DNA from: Tretioscincus oriximinensis
Lineage: Eukaryota > Chordata > Lepidosauria > Squamata > Gymnophthalmidae
Direction of reading: 5' to 3'
Length of the DNA stretch: 64,000 nucleotides
NCBI GenBank assembly: GCA_022410635.1
Contig: JAJVDF010000348.1
Coordinates: 334,989-398,988, forward strand
Shown here: piece after piece, positions 35,226 to 47,004 of the stretch
Numbering within the stretch: the stretch's first letter is position 1
How the letters are laid out: every line of letters begins with the position of its first letter
Program-made: the position numbers and the translations under genes
The notes under the pieces: generated by a model
Told to the model about the DNA's origin: nothing
Seen by the model: only the letters and a program-made list of their open reading frames with translations
The model's database searches: none

Positions 35226-35884
35226 CACTTTCTTTGGAGAGTTATTTTACATAGTCAAGGCTTTTGTATTGCACATAGATGGCAAAATACTATAATTGTT
35301 GTGGCATTTTGTGAACTTGACGATATTTGATTAAGCAGAATCTTTACAAGAAAGAAAAATGTTGCGACCTACGAGTTTACTTCTTGCACGCCTCCACTCT
35401 CGATGGTCAATTCTGAGCAGTTTTTGTAGCTGAAAGCAAGATTTGAAGAGCTATTTAAATTTATTTGTTAGTGCAGGACTATAACAGTATCCATGGTGGG
35501 GAAAAGCATGGTGCCTGTGTGGGTGCCATGCACATTCAAATCAACATGTGCCATATAGAAGCTGCTANAGTTATATTATGTTTTATTCTTCATATATGCT
35601 AAAGACTGAGAAGAAACACCTAAGTGGCTTCTAGACTGAAGAGATAGGACAGCTTAGTTAGATGAGAACATGTAAGTATAAGCATGCCCAAATATATATA
35701 AAGTTAAGCTCACAAATGTTCATGTTACTTTAAACCTGATATTCTTTATTCCCTCTTCAATTACTTGTTGCTTGTACAAATAATACTAGTTAGCTAGTGT
35801 TAAACAGTAAACAAGGTCAAACCTATTTAATGCCAGATGGGAAACTAGTGGATAATCTTGATGCTTTATGGTATAAGAAGCCCC

Positions 35885-36118
35885 AGTCTACGGAGTAGAC
35901 TCCCCTTTGAGGTGCATCAATTGCCATCTCTGTATACATTCAGAAAATGTTTGAAGATGCTTCTCTTTAACCTGATTTTTGGCTGAAAAACCTGCTCTCC
36001 TTCCCTTACTTTCAGATATTGTTGTTTTAATATGTATTTGATTTTTATTGTTAACCAGCCTGAGACCTTCGGGTATAGGGTGATATAGAAATATAAAGCA
36101 AACAAACAAACAAACAAA
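35885..36118 (+). mobile_element. L2-like LINE 3' end
   Basis: Decayed ORF end (codons for VDSPLRCINCHL-like sequence) followed by TTTTTATTGTTAACCAGCCT, GAGACCTTCGGGTATAGGGT and a CAAA-unit tail (36095-36118), the usual L2 tail layout. Confidence 0.65.
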
Positions 36119-36569
36119 CCGAGAGGTCAAGCAGCTGTTCCTTGGTGGTATGTACCTTCAGCAAATAAACTCATTTAGCAAATAAATGCAGGGAATGCAA
36201 ACTTGTCCCATTATTTAATTAAAATACATACCACTTCCTATTAAAGTACAATCTCAGAAAAGTTTATAAAACATAAGTAATAAAAGCTAAAATTATACTA
36301 ATTATAAAAAACCATAATAAAGAACAAATTAAGGTTTTTAGTTTTAGTAACAAATAGAAGTCAATGTGCAACAGTGGACATGGGCAAGAAGGTTAGCCAG
36401 CGTTTTAATGACTATTTTGCTTAATTTATCTGTTTCTTTTAAAGATATGTCTGTGTATGAAATCAAAGGAGAGCTCCAGACGAAACAAAAACAAAAGGCT
36501 TTCTGGAAGTTCAAATGGATCTTACATCTGTTTTGTATTCTTCTACTTCAGCAATTACCCTGAAACCAT

Positions 36570-36618
36570 ATGATGATGAAGAANATGATGAAGAAGAAGA
36601 AAAAGAAGAAGAAGACCC
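36570..36618 (+). repeat. GAA/GAT-rich microsatellite
   Basis: Runs of GATGAT and GAAGAAGAA with one N. Confidence 0.85.
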
Positions 36619-36720
36619 TTTAATCCATCGTCGGTGTGGAAGTGAACTAAACCAGATAAAAAAACTTTCCCCCCTGGTTTACTCTAGTTCNTCAGACCTG
36701 AAGATGAATAAAAAGTATGT
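36615..36720. repeat. Hairpin element, family F2 (diverged copy)
   Basis: TTTAATCCATCGTCGG ... GAACTAAACCAG and CTGGTTTACTCTAGTTC ... GAAGATGAATAAAAAG are the two arms. A GAA-rich run precedes it (36575-36615). Confidence 0.65.
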
Positions 36721-36904
36721 AACGGAACAATAAGGATGCAATTTTAAACACAATNTAACTATTTTTTAAAAATAACATTAAAATAGCTGTTACTGGACTC
36801 ATCATCATACCCATTAGAAGAGGGAATTCCCAATTGCTTTTCCAAACCTCCCAATTGAGCTACAAGAAGAACTTCTAACTAATCAGGAGGAAGGGGTATC
36901 TTCC

Positions 36905-37185
36905 AGTGGCACAGTCGTGCTGAGGCTAAGAGCTTCAGTGTTTCAACAGAGACATTGGCGTTCAAAGCCCTGCATCGGCCATTGAGAGGGGTTAGCGCCT
37001 TTAACCAACTGAACTGTTTGAAAGTAAAGACATTTGCGAGTAAATAAAGGGGTACTCCCACATTGTGGTGGGGAGGATAGAATAAATATAAGCCTTTGAG
37101 CGAAAAATAATTTTGTAAGCTGCTCTGAATCCCTTCAGGTGAGAAAGACTNTATAAAAACCAGGTTGTTATTATTATTATGGCCT
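36905..37185 (+). repeat. tRNA-derived SINE, family A (diverged)
   Basis: GTTCAAAGCCCTGCATCGGC, GTGGTGGGGAGGATAGAATA and AATCCCTTCAGGTGAGAAAG match family A. It ends in an ATT-type trinucleotide tail (GTTATTATTATTATGG). Confidence 0.75.
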
Positions 37186-37362
37186 ATACCTCTTTGGTTT
37201 TCCACTTATCAGTTTAGCATGATAATAGTTCTGAGCTGCATCCACACTCCACTTGTTTATTATAGAATTTCCTGATAATCTGGGTTTACCAGTTTTAATA
37301 AACCTCGTTCACATTTTACAGTATATTCGGAGTTTTGTCATTCTGTGAGTGCCTGACAAGTG

Positions 37363-37562
37363 TAGGCTGACCAGATGACCCCTTTTTGGGGGGTGGTTGA
37401 AAACTCATTTTTGGGGTGCCTCCCATTTTTTTCTAAGGAAAGTAAAATTAAAAAACAAAGAGAAAATCGGGAAAAAATCTTTTTTTGAAAAATTTTACTC
37501 AGAAAAAACAGGGAGGCACGCCAAAACTGGGTTTTCAAAAAAGGGGTCATCTGATCAGCCTA
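37363..37562. mobile_element. Foldback element, family F1 (copy 2)
   Basis: A 200-bp near-palindrome. It starts TAGGCTGACCAGATGACCCC and ends GGGGTCATCTGATCAGCCTA. It is flanked by GACAAGTG and CACAAGTG (8 bp, one mismatch), compatible with a target-site duplication of a hAT- or P-like element. No transposase is encoded; a non-autonomous foldback is the best description. Confidence 0.82.
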
Positions 37563-37564
37563 CA

Positions 37565-39700
37565 CAAGTGAGATTTTCTGATCATGTGACACGCTCTTGT
37601 GTTAACCATTTTGTTTGCTGGTTGTTGAGAGGAAGTCTACTAGTCTCTCCTCTCCAATGCTTTTGGATAGTTTGTTGTCAATATCAGATTTCTTTGCCTC
37701 TCACCCTTGGAGTTTACTGCCAGAACTAACCACACAGCATAGCCTTTTTGCCATAACCTGCATAACAGTTCAATAGTTGTTTTTTGCGGTTAACCAATAG
37801 TCTTAATAATCAGTTTTAAAACCTGCAATCTGCTGGTTTAGGGAACAATCTTGTGAGGCAAACACAAGAGGAATTAAATTTTCAAGTGGATTATTGACCC
37901 TGTCTAGACAAAGCTTTATTTACTGAGATTTAAGAATACATCCAAATAACTTTAAAAACACTATCTAAAAATAAAACTAAATGCAGAAAACCAATATAAA
38001 CTACACAGAAGACCAATGCAACAAGCTTGACATGTCATCTTTGAAGCCCATAATTTTATTTTCATGTGGGATTCGAGTCCCTATTAAACTCAGTTATTAG
38101 TGTCAGAAAAAAAGCAAAATCTAAACAAGAAAGTACTTAAAGGATACCAGTCATGAAAGACTATGAGATACTAAGCCAGGCATGAATCCAAACTACGTTT
38201 TCTTTGACTGCTTCTGACTAATATGTCTGTATTAGTCTCTCTGCTTGCTATGAAGATACTAAATCATTTTCTGACTAACTGGAGATTCAATCTCTGTTGT
38301 GTCATGCTTTAGGAAGTGATGTGTCAGGCTGAGGAAGGGAGAAAAGATCTTTCTTATGGGAAAGTGTGCAATGCGGCAGTCACCTTTTCCCAGTGTATTT
38401 TGCAAGACTATTGCTTCTTGAAAGGTACTCACTAGTTAGTTGCACTGTAGGAATCTTGTATGACAAAATGGAAGAATGGAAGTCAGTCAGTCTCAAGCAG
38501 CCAAACAGGAGCAGGGTTACTAGATAAAATCTGATATAAAATTCTGCACCTTTAGTGGTTATAGAAGGGAGGATTTTTCAAGAATTGGAGCTTCTATTGC
38601 CTGTTGCATCTTTTTCACACCCATTAAAGGTGTAAACGTCTGTCTCAGATTTTGTCTGGTAAACCTAAAAATTTAACAAACCTAGATTTTTGCTCAAATA
38701 TATTATATACATATATTGATATAAATGAATTCTTGAAGGAAAAAAATATTGATTCCTGAGTCTTTGGGGTGCAAAACTGGATGATAGACTTTAAATTGAT
38801 AAATTGCATTATTATTTGCAATTGTACTATACTGAATGTATGTAATTTAATTGCTAATAGAAATATTACCTTTTAGTTCCTGTAAGCTACGTTGAGCATT
38901 TTAATAGAAAGGTAGATGATTCAATGGGGTATTACAGGCTTTTTTTTAATTAAAAAAATGAAACAAATATTTACATTACTGATCACTAATGTATGACTAA
39001 CATATGTTCATGCATACTATTACCAAAACAGGAAAAAAATCTGAATCCTGTCTTGTATCTATTAATTGAAATATTATAAAAAACCAAAATGATTTTTCTC
39101 TTTTTTATAGTATTTATTTTAATATAAACTTTTATTGTTTTGCTACTTCCTAACAAATCAATTCACTGCTGACTTACTGATGCTATTGTTTTGTGCTTTA
39201 AAAATGAATTGCTTTATGTTGATTAATATGTTTCATTATTTAGTTTTTATATATTTTTAATTGTGAATCATCCTGGTTTTGCCAATTTTCCCACTTACCA
39301 TTTGTATCCCAGGCAGCAGAATTTCTCATAAAGCAGACTGGTCAAGCTCTAATAAGGCAATCTGTCACATCTGAAGCCCCTAGAACCGTCAGCTGCTGAG
39401 AAAGATCAATAATGCCAATTGTTAAGAAGCTTGGGTTTAGCTTCAGCCTTTTCATCAGCTGATAGCTAGAGAGATGCTATCAATACTATGAAACAAACAG
39501 CTGATCAAATTCACCACCACAGAAATAGTGAAGAAAGCTATTAAGAGATCAAGATGTTTCTTCCAATAAAAAAATCAGTGCAGCCAAGTCACTAGAGACA
39601 CTCCAAACTGTGATTGAATATTTTGAGAGAAGAATATTGTAAGAGAAAGTCTATGTATGAAGTTAATGCAAATCAATATTTTATTATTTAGAAACTAATA
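37565..39700. other. Upstream intergenic stretch, nothing recognised
   Basis: AT-rich; a weak L2-like tail may lie at about 39195-39300. A short hairpin GAAACTAAT/ATTAGTTTC (39691-39712) sits at the Penelope left edge. Confidence 0.5.
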
Positions 39701-39733
39701 TTGATTAGTTTCTGCTACTTACCTGTTTTTCTA

Positions 39734-39812
39734 ATCCTGAATGGGACAGTCATGATCAGTACATCACAATAGCAAATGATTTCAGAAACTTGTTCTTTAT
39801 CTGTCTCTCCAT
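39734..39812 (+). repeat. 79-bp direct duplicate (left copy, inside Penelope repeat)
   Basis: Matches 41815-41893 with about six differences by eye (shared GTCATGATCAGTACATCACA and TTCTTTATCTGTCTCTCCAT). In this copy it replaces the part of the terminal repeat present at 41365-41387. Confidence 0.85.
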
Positions 39813-39879
39813 AATGCATATGCTTTGTCATCTCCCATACCTGACCCTGACATTAGTCCCTCAGCATCTGAAGAAGTAG

Positions 39880-40560
39880 ATGTGTCCATACACAACCTCC
39901 CAGAGGACACCATCTTGGCCACTATGGATGTGGAATCCCTACATACCAACATCCCCCACAAAGATGGAATACAAGCTATCAAGAACACCATTCCAGATAG
40001 TACGTCTGCCACCAAGATCTGCCACTTTGTTCTCACCCATAACTATTTCACTTTTGACAATAACATATATCTCCAAACTAATGGTGCTGCCATGGGTACA
40101 CNTTTGGCACCCCAATACGCCAACATCTTTATGACTGACCTAGAACAACGCTTTCTCAACTCCTGCACCCAGAAACCTCTACTGTACTTAAAATTCATTG
40201 ATGACATCTTTATAATCTGGACTCACTAAGGACATTCCACCAAAGTTTCAATAGCTTCCACCCTACTATTAATCTCAATTTGGAACAATCTAGGGAGCAA
40301 GTCCACTTTCTGGACACCACCATAAAATTGCACAACGGACATCTGAGCACGACCCTGTATCGCAAACCCACTGATTGATACACCTACTTACAAGCCTCTA
40401 GTTTCCACCCTGAACACACAACCAAACCTATTGTCTACAGCCAAGCTCTCAGATATAATCACATCTGCTCAGATCCAGAGGACAGAGATGCCAAACTCCT
40501 GGAACTACAGCAAACATTCCTCAGGCTACAGTACCCACCACATGAAGTAAAAAAACAAAT
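39880..40560 (+). pseudogene. Penelope-like reverse transcriptase, partial and broken
   Basis: Recognisable RT motifs occur in order: ILATMDVESLHTNIPHKDG (finger/palm), then NGAAMGT-x-LAPQYANIFM, then the catalytic KFIDDIFIIW. A TAA at 40227-40229 and a frame change follow; the frame then continues as SREQVHFLDTTIKL and TTLYRKPTD, with a second stop at about 40376. RT motifs before DVESL are missing because the element is truncated. The gene would have copied element RNA at target ends; this copy cannot. Confidence 0.88.
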
Positions 40561-40829
40561 CAACAGAGCCAGAATGGTACCCAGAATCAACCTATTACGG
40601 GACAGATTGAGGACAGTAAACAACAGAACCCCATTAGTGGTTACATACAGCTCACAATTGGGGCCCCTCAAACACATAATATATGAACTTCAACCTATTT
40701 TAGATAAGAACGCTGCTCTCTCAAGAGCACTTGGTGGTAAACCTTTGCTGGCTTACAAACAACCACCGAACCTCAAACAACTACTCACAAAGTACACAGG
40801 ACATGGAGGGAGAAATGGGAACTAGAACC

Positions 40830-41258
40830 TGCCACAAACCCAGATGTCAACTCTGTGCACACATCCACCCTGGCAATGTCATCACGGGACCTGATAACAC
40901 CACCCACAATATTAGAGGGACTTTTACATGCTCATCTTCTAATGTGGTGTATTCCATTTTCTGCCAATAATGCCCCTCTACACTCTACATTGGGCAAACA
41001 GGACAATCCCTTCGCCAGAGAATAAATGGACACAAATCAGATATTCGAAATGCAAACACACAGAAACCAGTTGCTGAACATTTCAACCTTCCAGGACATT
41101 CTATCTCAGATCTCAGCACAGCAGTCCTTGAACAAAGAAACTACAAAGGAAGATTTGAAAGAGAAGCAGCAGAACTTGAATACATTCATAAGTTCCTGGC
41201 CATCAACAAAGGACTTAACAGAGATAATCGTTTCCTGGCCAACTATACATTTTTATGA
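40830..41258 (+). pseudogene. Penelope-like GIY-YIG endonuclease domain, broken
   Basis: A cysteine-containing linker (CQLCAHIHPGN) precedes VVYSIFCQ, a stop codon (about 40968-40970) and then CPSTLYIGQTGQSLRQRI and GHKSDIRN, followed by PVAEHFN. This is the Penelope variant of the GIY-YIG fold, which nicks target DNA in intact elements. The frame then runs without stops to ANYTFL at 41258. The internal stop makes this copy inactive as it stands. Confidence 0.88.
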
Positions 41259-41461
41259 AATCTGTTAAGTATTTGGTTGGTTCTCTACCAGACATTGCCT
41301 CTTGTTGCCCCAGGGACTTTTTCACATAAGAGGATTAGTTTCTGCTATTTACCTGTTTTTCTAACCTGCAATTCATCGCCTCATTACAGTTGCATATGCT
41401 TTGTCTTCTCCCATACACAATTTCCTATAAATACCTGACCCTGACATTAGTCCCTCAGCAT

Positions 41462-41490
41462 CTGAAGAAGTAGACGTGTCTACGAAAGCT
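41462..41490 (+). ncRNA. Hammerhead-ribozyme-like fold in Penelope terminal repeat
   Basis: CTGAAGA (the conserved CUGANGA core) is followed by one extra A, a perfect 6-bp stem GTAGAC/GTCTAC with a 2-nt loop, and GAAA (41484-41487). This is the order of conserved parts in hammerhead ribozymes, which are known from Penelope-like elements. The extra A and unclear stems I/III make activity doubtful. Confidence 0.45.
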
Positions 41491-41814
41491 TATGCCACCC
41501 ACTTTTCTCAAGTTAGTCTCAAAGTGCTGCTAGCTCCTTTGCTAAGTTTTCTGATGTCAATGACAGGCTTCTAATCTTAGTCTTCTCTGGTATCTTTGAC
41601 ACAGGCCTCCTGGGATTAATACTTTAATGCACAAAATTGGATCTATGACTAAAATTCTATCTACATCCAATCCATCTATTTCAATTGCTGTATAAAGGTT
41701 ACTTTACGGACAAGAAAAATTTGCATGTGCAATATTTGCCTAAGTTTCTGTCGATGGACTGTCAAGTCATATTTCAAATCTGACACTGTATCATGGTGAC
41801 CGTCAACATTTCCA

Positions 41815-41893
41815 TCCTTGAATGGGATAGTCATGATCAGTACATCACAATATCAACTGATTTCAGAAATGTGTTCTTTATCTGTCTCTCCAT
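41815..41893 (+). repeat. 79-bp direct duplicate (right copy, flank)
   Basis: The counterpart of 39734-39812, lying about 270 bp beyond the Penelope terminus. Confidence 0.85.
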
Positions 41894-41894
41894 G

Positions 41895-43860
41895 AGCCCT
41901 CACACTGCTACAAGAAGTGCATAGCCTTATGGACATTATGATAGCCAAAGCTGATGTTAATAAATATCAACAGGGCCAAGCCATCACAAAGTTTGGCTTG
42001 ATTGTTTCATTTACATGGATTCAGAAACAGCAGTTCTGAGTGAAGGTATTATAGACGGACAGGATAGAGTTAGGGTTTATAACTAAGGATGAGAAAAATC
42101 TATGATGAACTTGTCACTTCAGCAATGAACACAAGAGACTGCAGCTTTTATTAAGGTTCAGAGAGCAGGAGATGTCAGGGAAGACATATATGCATTGGCA
42201 CTTCTGCAATTCCCCAGAATAGCTGTGTTTTAGCAAGTGTTGTGATTAATATATTTAACCAGGCTACAAGCCTTCCAATGCTTCTGTGGTCTAGTTCTTT
42301 GCCTTGGTAATCAAGGGTTTGTGATCCCTGTAGAGTTTTTTCATCACAGCATTCATACCTAGGATGTTTTATGCTGACAACATTGCTACTGATTAATTAT
42401 AACAAAGATATATAAACATTGATGACACCACAGTTTCCCCCAGGTGCTTCTCATAATGGAAATTCATTAAAAAGAAACAAAAAGGTAAGTTTTCAACTCA
42501 TTCTGCAATCAGAGAAAATTCTTCTCCAGGCCAAAGGTCTTTCACAAGCAAGGGTCTTACCTTGAAAGGCTCACTGACGTGAGGAACTCCCTCAATTAAA
42601 TTAACTTACTAAATTGGTGGTGTTAATTGATATGGATGACAAATAGACGATATAGGATAAAACTGGATAAATTTGACAGGAAATAAAGACTTACAGATTT
42701 TCTACAAGAAATGGAAGTTCAACTCCTAATCACAGGCTTTGAAAATTAAAGTAAAGGGACCAGTGTGGAGTAATAAATGGAGGCATAAATTGTCATATTT
42801 GACCAGACTTATAAAGGAGATGGAGCAGAAGGAGAGGAAGTCAAAAACTACATAAAATTATTGTAATTGAGGGAAAAGTATAATTTTATGTATAGCACAA
42901 CAAGGCTCACTGACTTGATATGACAATGTTCCACATTCACAGAACACTCAAATATCCTCTGGCCGTGGAATGCATATAAATCTGAGAACAGTTCAATCTA
43001 CTCTGCTTCAATGATTGGTTAAAAGTGTGTATCATATGAGTTTAGAGACTTCTAAGCATTAAGTGTTATTCTGTTCCTTAAAGGGGCATGCTGTCCACTT
43101 GTCATTCTGGGCTAGAATAGTGCATTTTGAGCCTGAGTGAAGAGCACAGACCACAGCAGGAGCCCTTAGACAACTTTTAGGAAGCACTGTAAGGCCAACT
43201 GTGAATCACAACATAGTCTTATAAGAAGGGGAATTATTAAGCAGCAAATAAAATATAATTATTTTCATGAGAAATCCTAACTCACAAGGTATATGACAGG
43301 TATTATGGCTACTTCTGGTGCTACTGATGATAGAGGACTCCAACATCCGGATTCACCAAAAAAGACTCACTCAAATGCTGACAGTAAGTGGTGCTTCTGC
43401 ATGGGGAGCTGCTAGAACCTTCACTCTCTTTATATTGTTGTTACTATTGTTTTGTTTCTACTGTCACATTCAGTCAAATAAAGAAGCACATAGTTATGTA
43501 TAGTTTGGATCACATGCTAACTGATGGCACTCGCAGCTTTTAGAAAGTTAAATGTTGCTCCCTGTGCTATTGGAAGTGCTGCATTAATCAGAAAACTCAT
43601 AAATTACAGATAAGGAATAATAATCTATGATGGATCTTCTCTACCCACTTGAAACTGTGAAGAAGGGCTTTGTGATAAAGGGGTCCTCCAGCAGCTATCC
43701 ACTGAGAACCACCATTCATGCTGAGTATCCAAATGGACAGTCTATGAATAAGAGAGAGAGAGAGTGGGAAATGATGTTCTTTTATCAGTTGTGGCTTAGT
43801 GGCAAAGAAAGGGAAATACAATTGGTAGGATGTGTTCAGTCTTATTAAATTGCTCTTTAA
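41895..43860. other. Intergenic stretch, nothing recognised
   Basis: AT-rich DNA with short chance frames; a GA run near 43752. Confidence 0.5.
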
Positions 43861-43868
43861 TGTTTAAT

Positions 43869-44218
43869 TAGGGTTGCCATACGTCCCGGAAAACCGTGAC
43901 AATCACGGTTTTAGGGACAATTTTACTGTCCTGGCTGGATTGGAAAAAAAAGTTTTAAAATCCCGGGTTGCCGCTAGCCCCCCCCCCCCCGCCGCTAACC
44001 ACCGCCGCCGCTAACCCCCCGACGTTGCTAACCCCGCCGCTGCTTCGCGCGTGTGCGCATGGAAGCTTGTGAGACAGGCAGGAAAGAGGTTCTCCCTGTC
44101 TCACTACAAGCGTCTGTATGCGCATGCGCGTGCGCGCACGCACACGTGCCTATGCGCGCACGTGCATGCACCCCCCACCCCCGTCCCGATTTTGGGTTGC
44201 CATGATATGGCAACCCTA
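43869..44218. mobile_element. hAT-type non-autonomous element with exact 8-bp target duplication
   Basis: A 350-bp element with 13-bp inverted ends TAGGGTTGCCATA ... TATGGCAACCCTA, flanked by exact 8-bp repeats TGTTTAAT (43861-43868 and 44219-44226), the hallmark of hAT insertions. The interior holds a perfect hairpin (AAAACCGTGA/TCACGGTTTT near 43892), C-rich and CCGCCG-rich runs, and alternating purine-pyrimidine CG/CA tracts at about 44047-44060 and 44117-44170. It encodes no transposase and is strikingly GC-rich against its surroundings. Confidence 0.9.
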
Positions 44219-44644
44219 TGTTTAATGAACAAAATGCGACCTCAAAGGGATGAAAGATGCTAAACCTATTCTTCCAGTATAGAAAATAATTTGGTCTATT
44301 TGTTACCACCACTTGGACAGGCAACTTTAATGAAACACAATTATTCCCAAAATATTAAGCAGAATTTTATTTCAGGAACACTTTCCACTATTTTTGCACA
44401 TACACATGGCCATGATAACAAAGAGAATTGAAAATATCTTGTATTAAAACCTGTATAAGAGGGAAAGATTGGTGGAGGTGTTAGTTGTCCAAGTTTGGTT
44501 TCTCTATTCTTAATCATAGCCTTTGTGAGCAGAAAATGTGCATTTCAGAAAATGATACACAAATTGGAGTGTAATCTCATATTTACGGGTTCCTTTATTT
44601 CTGCTCCCTGAGTTGTCACTAATAGCTACATTATACTTAGATTT

Positions 44645-44775
44645 TGGCCCTTTCTGCATTGAGCCTTATTCTGGGCTATATCTTGGAATAGAGGGCTGCC
44701 ATCTACATGCTGAATGGGACCTCCCATAATCTGCATTGATATAGTCAATAATAAGACTCTGTGTGGAAAGGACTT
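44645..44775. repeat. Foldback family F4, mostly one arm
   Basis: CCCTTTCTGCATTGAGCCTT, ATTCTGGGCTATATCTTGGA and GGGCTGCCATCTACATGCTG match family F4. A shortened right part (AATAAGACTCTGTGTGGAAA) follows. Confidence 0.65.
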
Positions 44776-45789
44776 TCCTTACTCTGCTTTGTTTTGGGGA
44801 GGAATGTGGATGGTATCTCCTGTATCCAAACCACTTCCCCCTTTTAAAGGAAAAGAACTCATGAAATTTATCCAGCACAAATGCATTGTCAGCTATAACT
44901 GCCTCAAACCCCATTTACAATACAGTCATAACAGCTTGTGAGGGCCTGATTACTGTTTCACTCAGTAAACGTGTGTTTAATTTCCTCCTTCCCTGGAAAA
45001 GCTTTTCTGCTACTGGAAATGGTGCTCCACCTAAAACTAGAATTCTAATGCTTTCCCATTCCTTTTGTTAAGTACTGCATCAGTTATACATAAGAGACAG
45101 GACATCACAGACAGTAAGTATTCATTTTAATTAATGATATACTGCTTAAGTGTCAGCTTTTGAATTGTAACTTCCTTCACCTACTGCTATTAATCAACAC
45201 CCACGAAAAGTAAAAGCACCATTGTTAGAAGCATAAAAAAGTTTGATGTTACCTATAGTTCGCTGCTTCTTTGCAAACGAGGGAACAAATGCTGTTTACA
45301 TGCTGTGGCATTTCAGCAGACAAATATTCCAGGGTTTCAGTAAATCATTTTCGCTTAAGTGCCTGCATGTAAGAGTAAGAAAACAACTTGAAAAGAAAGC
45401 AGTGTTATTTCAGAGTTTGCATCACTGGACAGAATAATACTAGTCGAAATGAAATAATTTCTTTCTATTTAATGGACGCCCCTGGATGCTACAATGTTGG
45501 AGTTTATTTTTCAAAGAGAAAATAGCATGTGTGCATATTACTAATGATCCCAAAATAACAGTGCACCGATGAGGAGTCGAGAGGGAGAAAGAGTAATCTA
45601 GCAGAAAGACTCCATTTGTAGGTATTAAATATATGCCAAAATTAAAATGACAAAGTATAATAAAAGCATTCATAACAGGACCACCCACAGGGCAGGTGAG
45701 AAAAGCAGAAATAGCAAATCGTAAAATGGAATGGTCAGCTCAGAACAATAAAGTTATTCAGGTTAGTGATCAGCTTTGATTTTTCACTT

Positions 45790-46010
45790 CTTCTCTTTAG
45801 CAGCTGGTAAAAAGACATCTCTTCACAGAGGCCTTTGACTGTTAGCTCCCCTCTGTGTATGTCCTTCCAGTAGGGAAGGGCAATTGGGAGGGAGGGCTAT
45901 GGCTCTTTTAAACATTTCAATAATATTAAAAATGTTTTTAATCTTCTGTTACCCATCCTGAACTACCTTTGGTGAGGGTGAGATAAAAATTCCTAGTTAA
46001 ATAAAAACCA
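45790..46010 (+). mobile_element. L2-like LINE 3' end
   Basis: AAAAAGACATCTCTTCACAG and AGGCCTTTGACTGTTAGC (ORF2 C-terminus remnant) precede TTTTTAATCTTCTGTTACCC and ACCTTTGGTGAGGGTGAGAT, ending in an AAAT tail. Confidence 0.65.
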
Positions 46011-46194
46011 ATCAATCTGCTATCCTACTACCACATGGTACTCATGAGCTAAAAAAATTAAACATTTAAAATGTAATAATGAGAGGATTAGTCTATTTAT
46101 ATGTTAGAATGGACTTCATTTACAAAATTGACTTTTGCACGTTAGAAAAGAGAACCATTTTTATACAGTGGTGTCTACAGGTAAACTGGCTTGG

Positions 46195-46500
46195 GGTTTC
46201 GTGTTATGTATATCTTTACAAAACAATGTTTTAATCTAACCAGCAGAATGGAAGGTTGCAGGCATTTTTGAAGCTGAAGGACAGGAATATTAGAACAGAT
46301 AAAACATTTTTTCATCCAGAGGTCACTAGTCTATGGAATTTATTATTCGAAGAGGTGGTGTCATCTATGACCCTGAACAGCTTTAAGAAAGGATTAGACA
46401 AAATCATAGAGCCAAGTATATCAATAGGTAGAGTTGATAGCAGGTGAATGTTTTGCTTTCGATTTACACTTGAAAATGTACAGAATGCAGAATTAGGCTG
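46195..46500 (+). mobile_element. CR1 LINE 3' fragment
   Basis: TTTTTTCATCCAGAGGTCAC, CTATGGAATTTATTATTCGA, GAGGTGGTGTCATCTATGAC and AGGATTAGACAAAATCATAG are the standard CR1 order of ORF2 end and 3' UTR, well diverged from the copy at 4775. Confidence 0.75.
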
Positions 46501-46507
46501 TGGTCTG

Positions 46508-46575
46508 ACACAGCATTATTTATTTATTTATTCCCCACCCTAAACACAAAGGTCTCCTCCTATAGGGATAAGTAA
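46508..46575 (-). mobile_element. L2-like LINE 3' tail (short)
   Basis: TATT units followed by CCCCACCCTAAACACAAAGG and TCTCC. Confidence 0.45.
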
Positions 46576-47004
46576 AAAGCTTTTTTCCTCCCTCCTCTTT
46601 CAGTCATCACTACCTGACCAAACGTGACAAATTTAAGTATTAAATATTGCAAAGATGGCTAGGCTGTCACAAGGAAACTGCCATATTCCCAAAGAAACAC
46701 AAGGTAAGGATGAAGTGAAAGAAAAATCAGTGGAACTGTCTCCCTGAGTGAAATGACCTTTATTATGTGCAGCTAAGGGCACCTCCAGAGGAAATTGTGC
46801 AATATTTTCTAGACCCCACAAATGTCTCTTGCTGCCCCAACCAAATGGCAGAATTCAGTCGTCTTATTTATTCCTGGACGTTCTTTGATATTACTGTTGC
46901 CAGCAAAAATATTTGGATGACAATTAGCACGGCTAGCTTCTGGGAATTTCAACATGAAGAACCATTAAATGAAGGTAAGGTATCAGTCTTACAGAAAAAA
47001 ATGT

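Larger units (their letters stand above)
39702..41542 (+). mobile_element. Penelope-like retroelement, 5'-truncated, with terminal repeat pieces
   Basis: The element contains a partial Penelope reverse transcriptase (39880-40560) and a GIY-YIG endonuclease region (about 40830-41258). Direct-repeat segments lie at both ends: 39702-39733 matches 41332-41364, and 39813-39885 matches 41388-41480. Such partial repeats (pLTRs) are typical of Penelope-like elements. The 3' repeat carries a hammerhead-like fold. The end at 41542 is supported by an independent 49-bp copy of the terminus at 47652-47700. The coding region lacks the N-terminal half of the reverse transcriptase and is broken by stops. Confidence 0.88.

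Noticed and set aside
39825..40229. 134-codon frame as a host gene
   Set aside because: It is the truncated Penelope reverse transcriptase, with its first ~20 codons from the terminal repeat.
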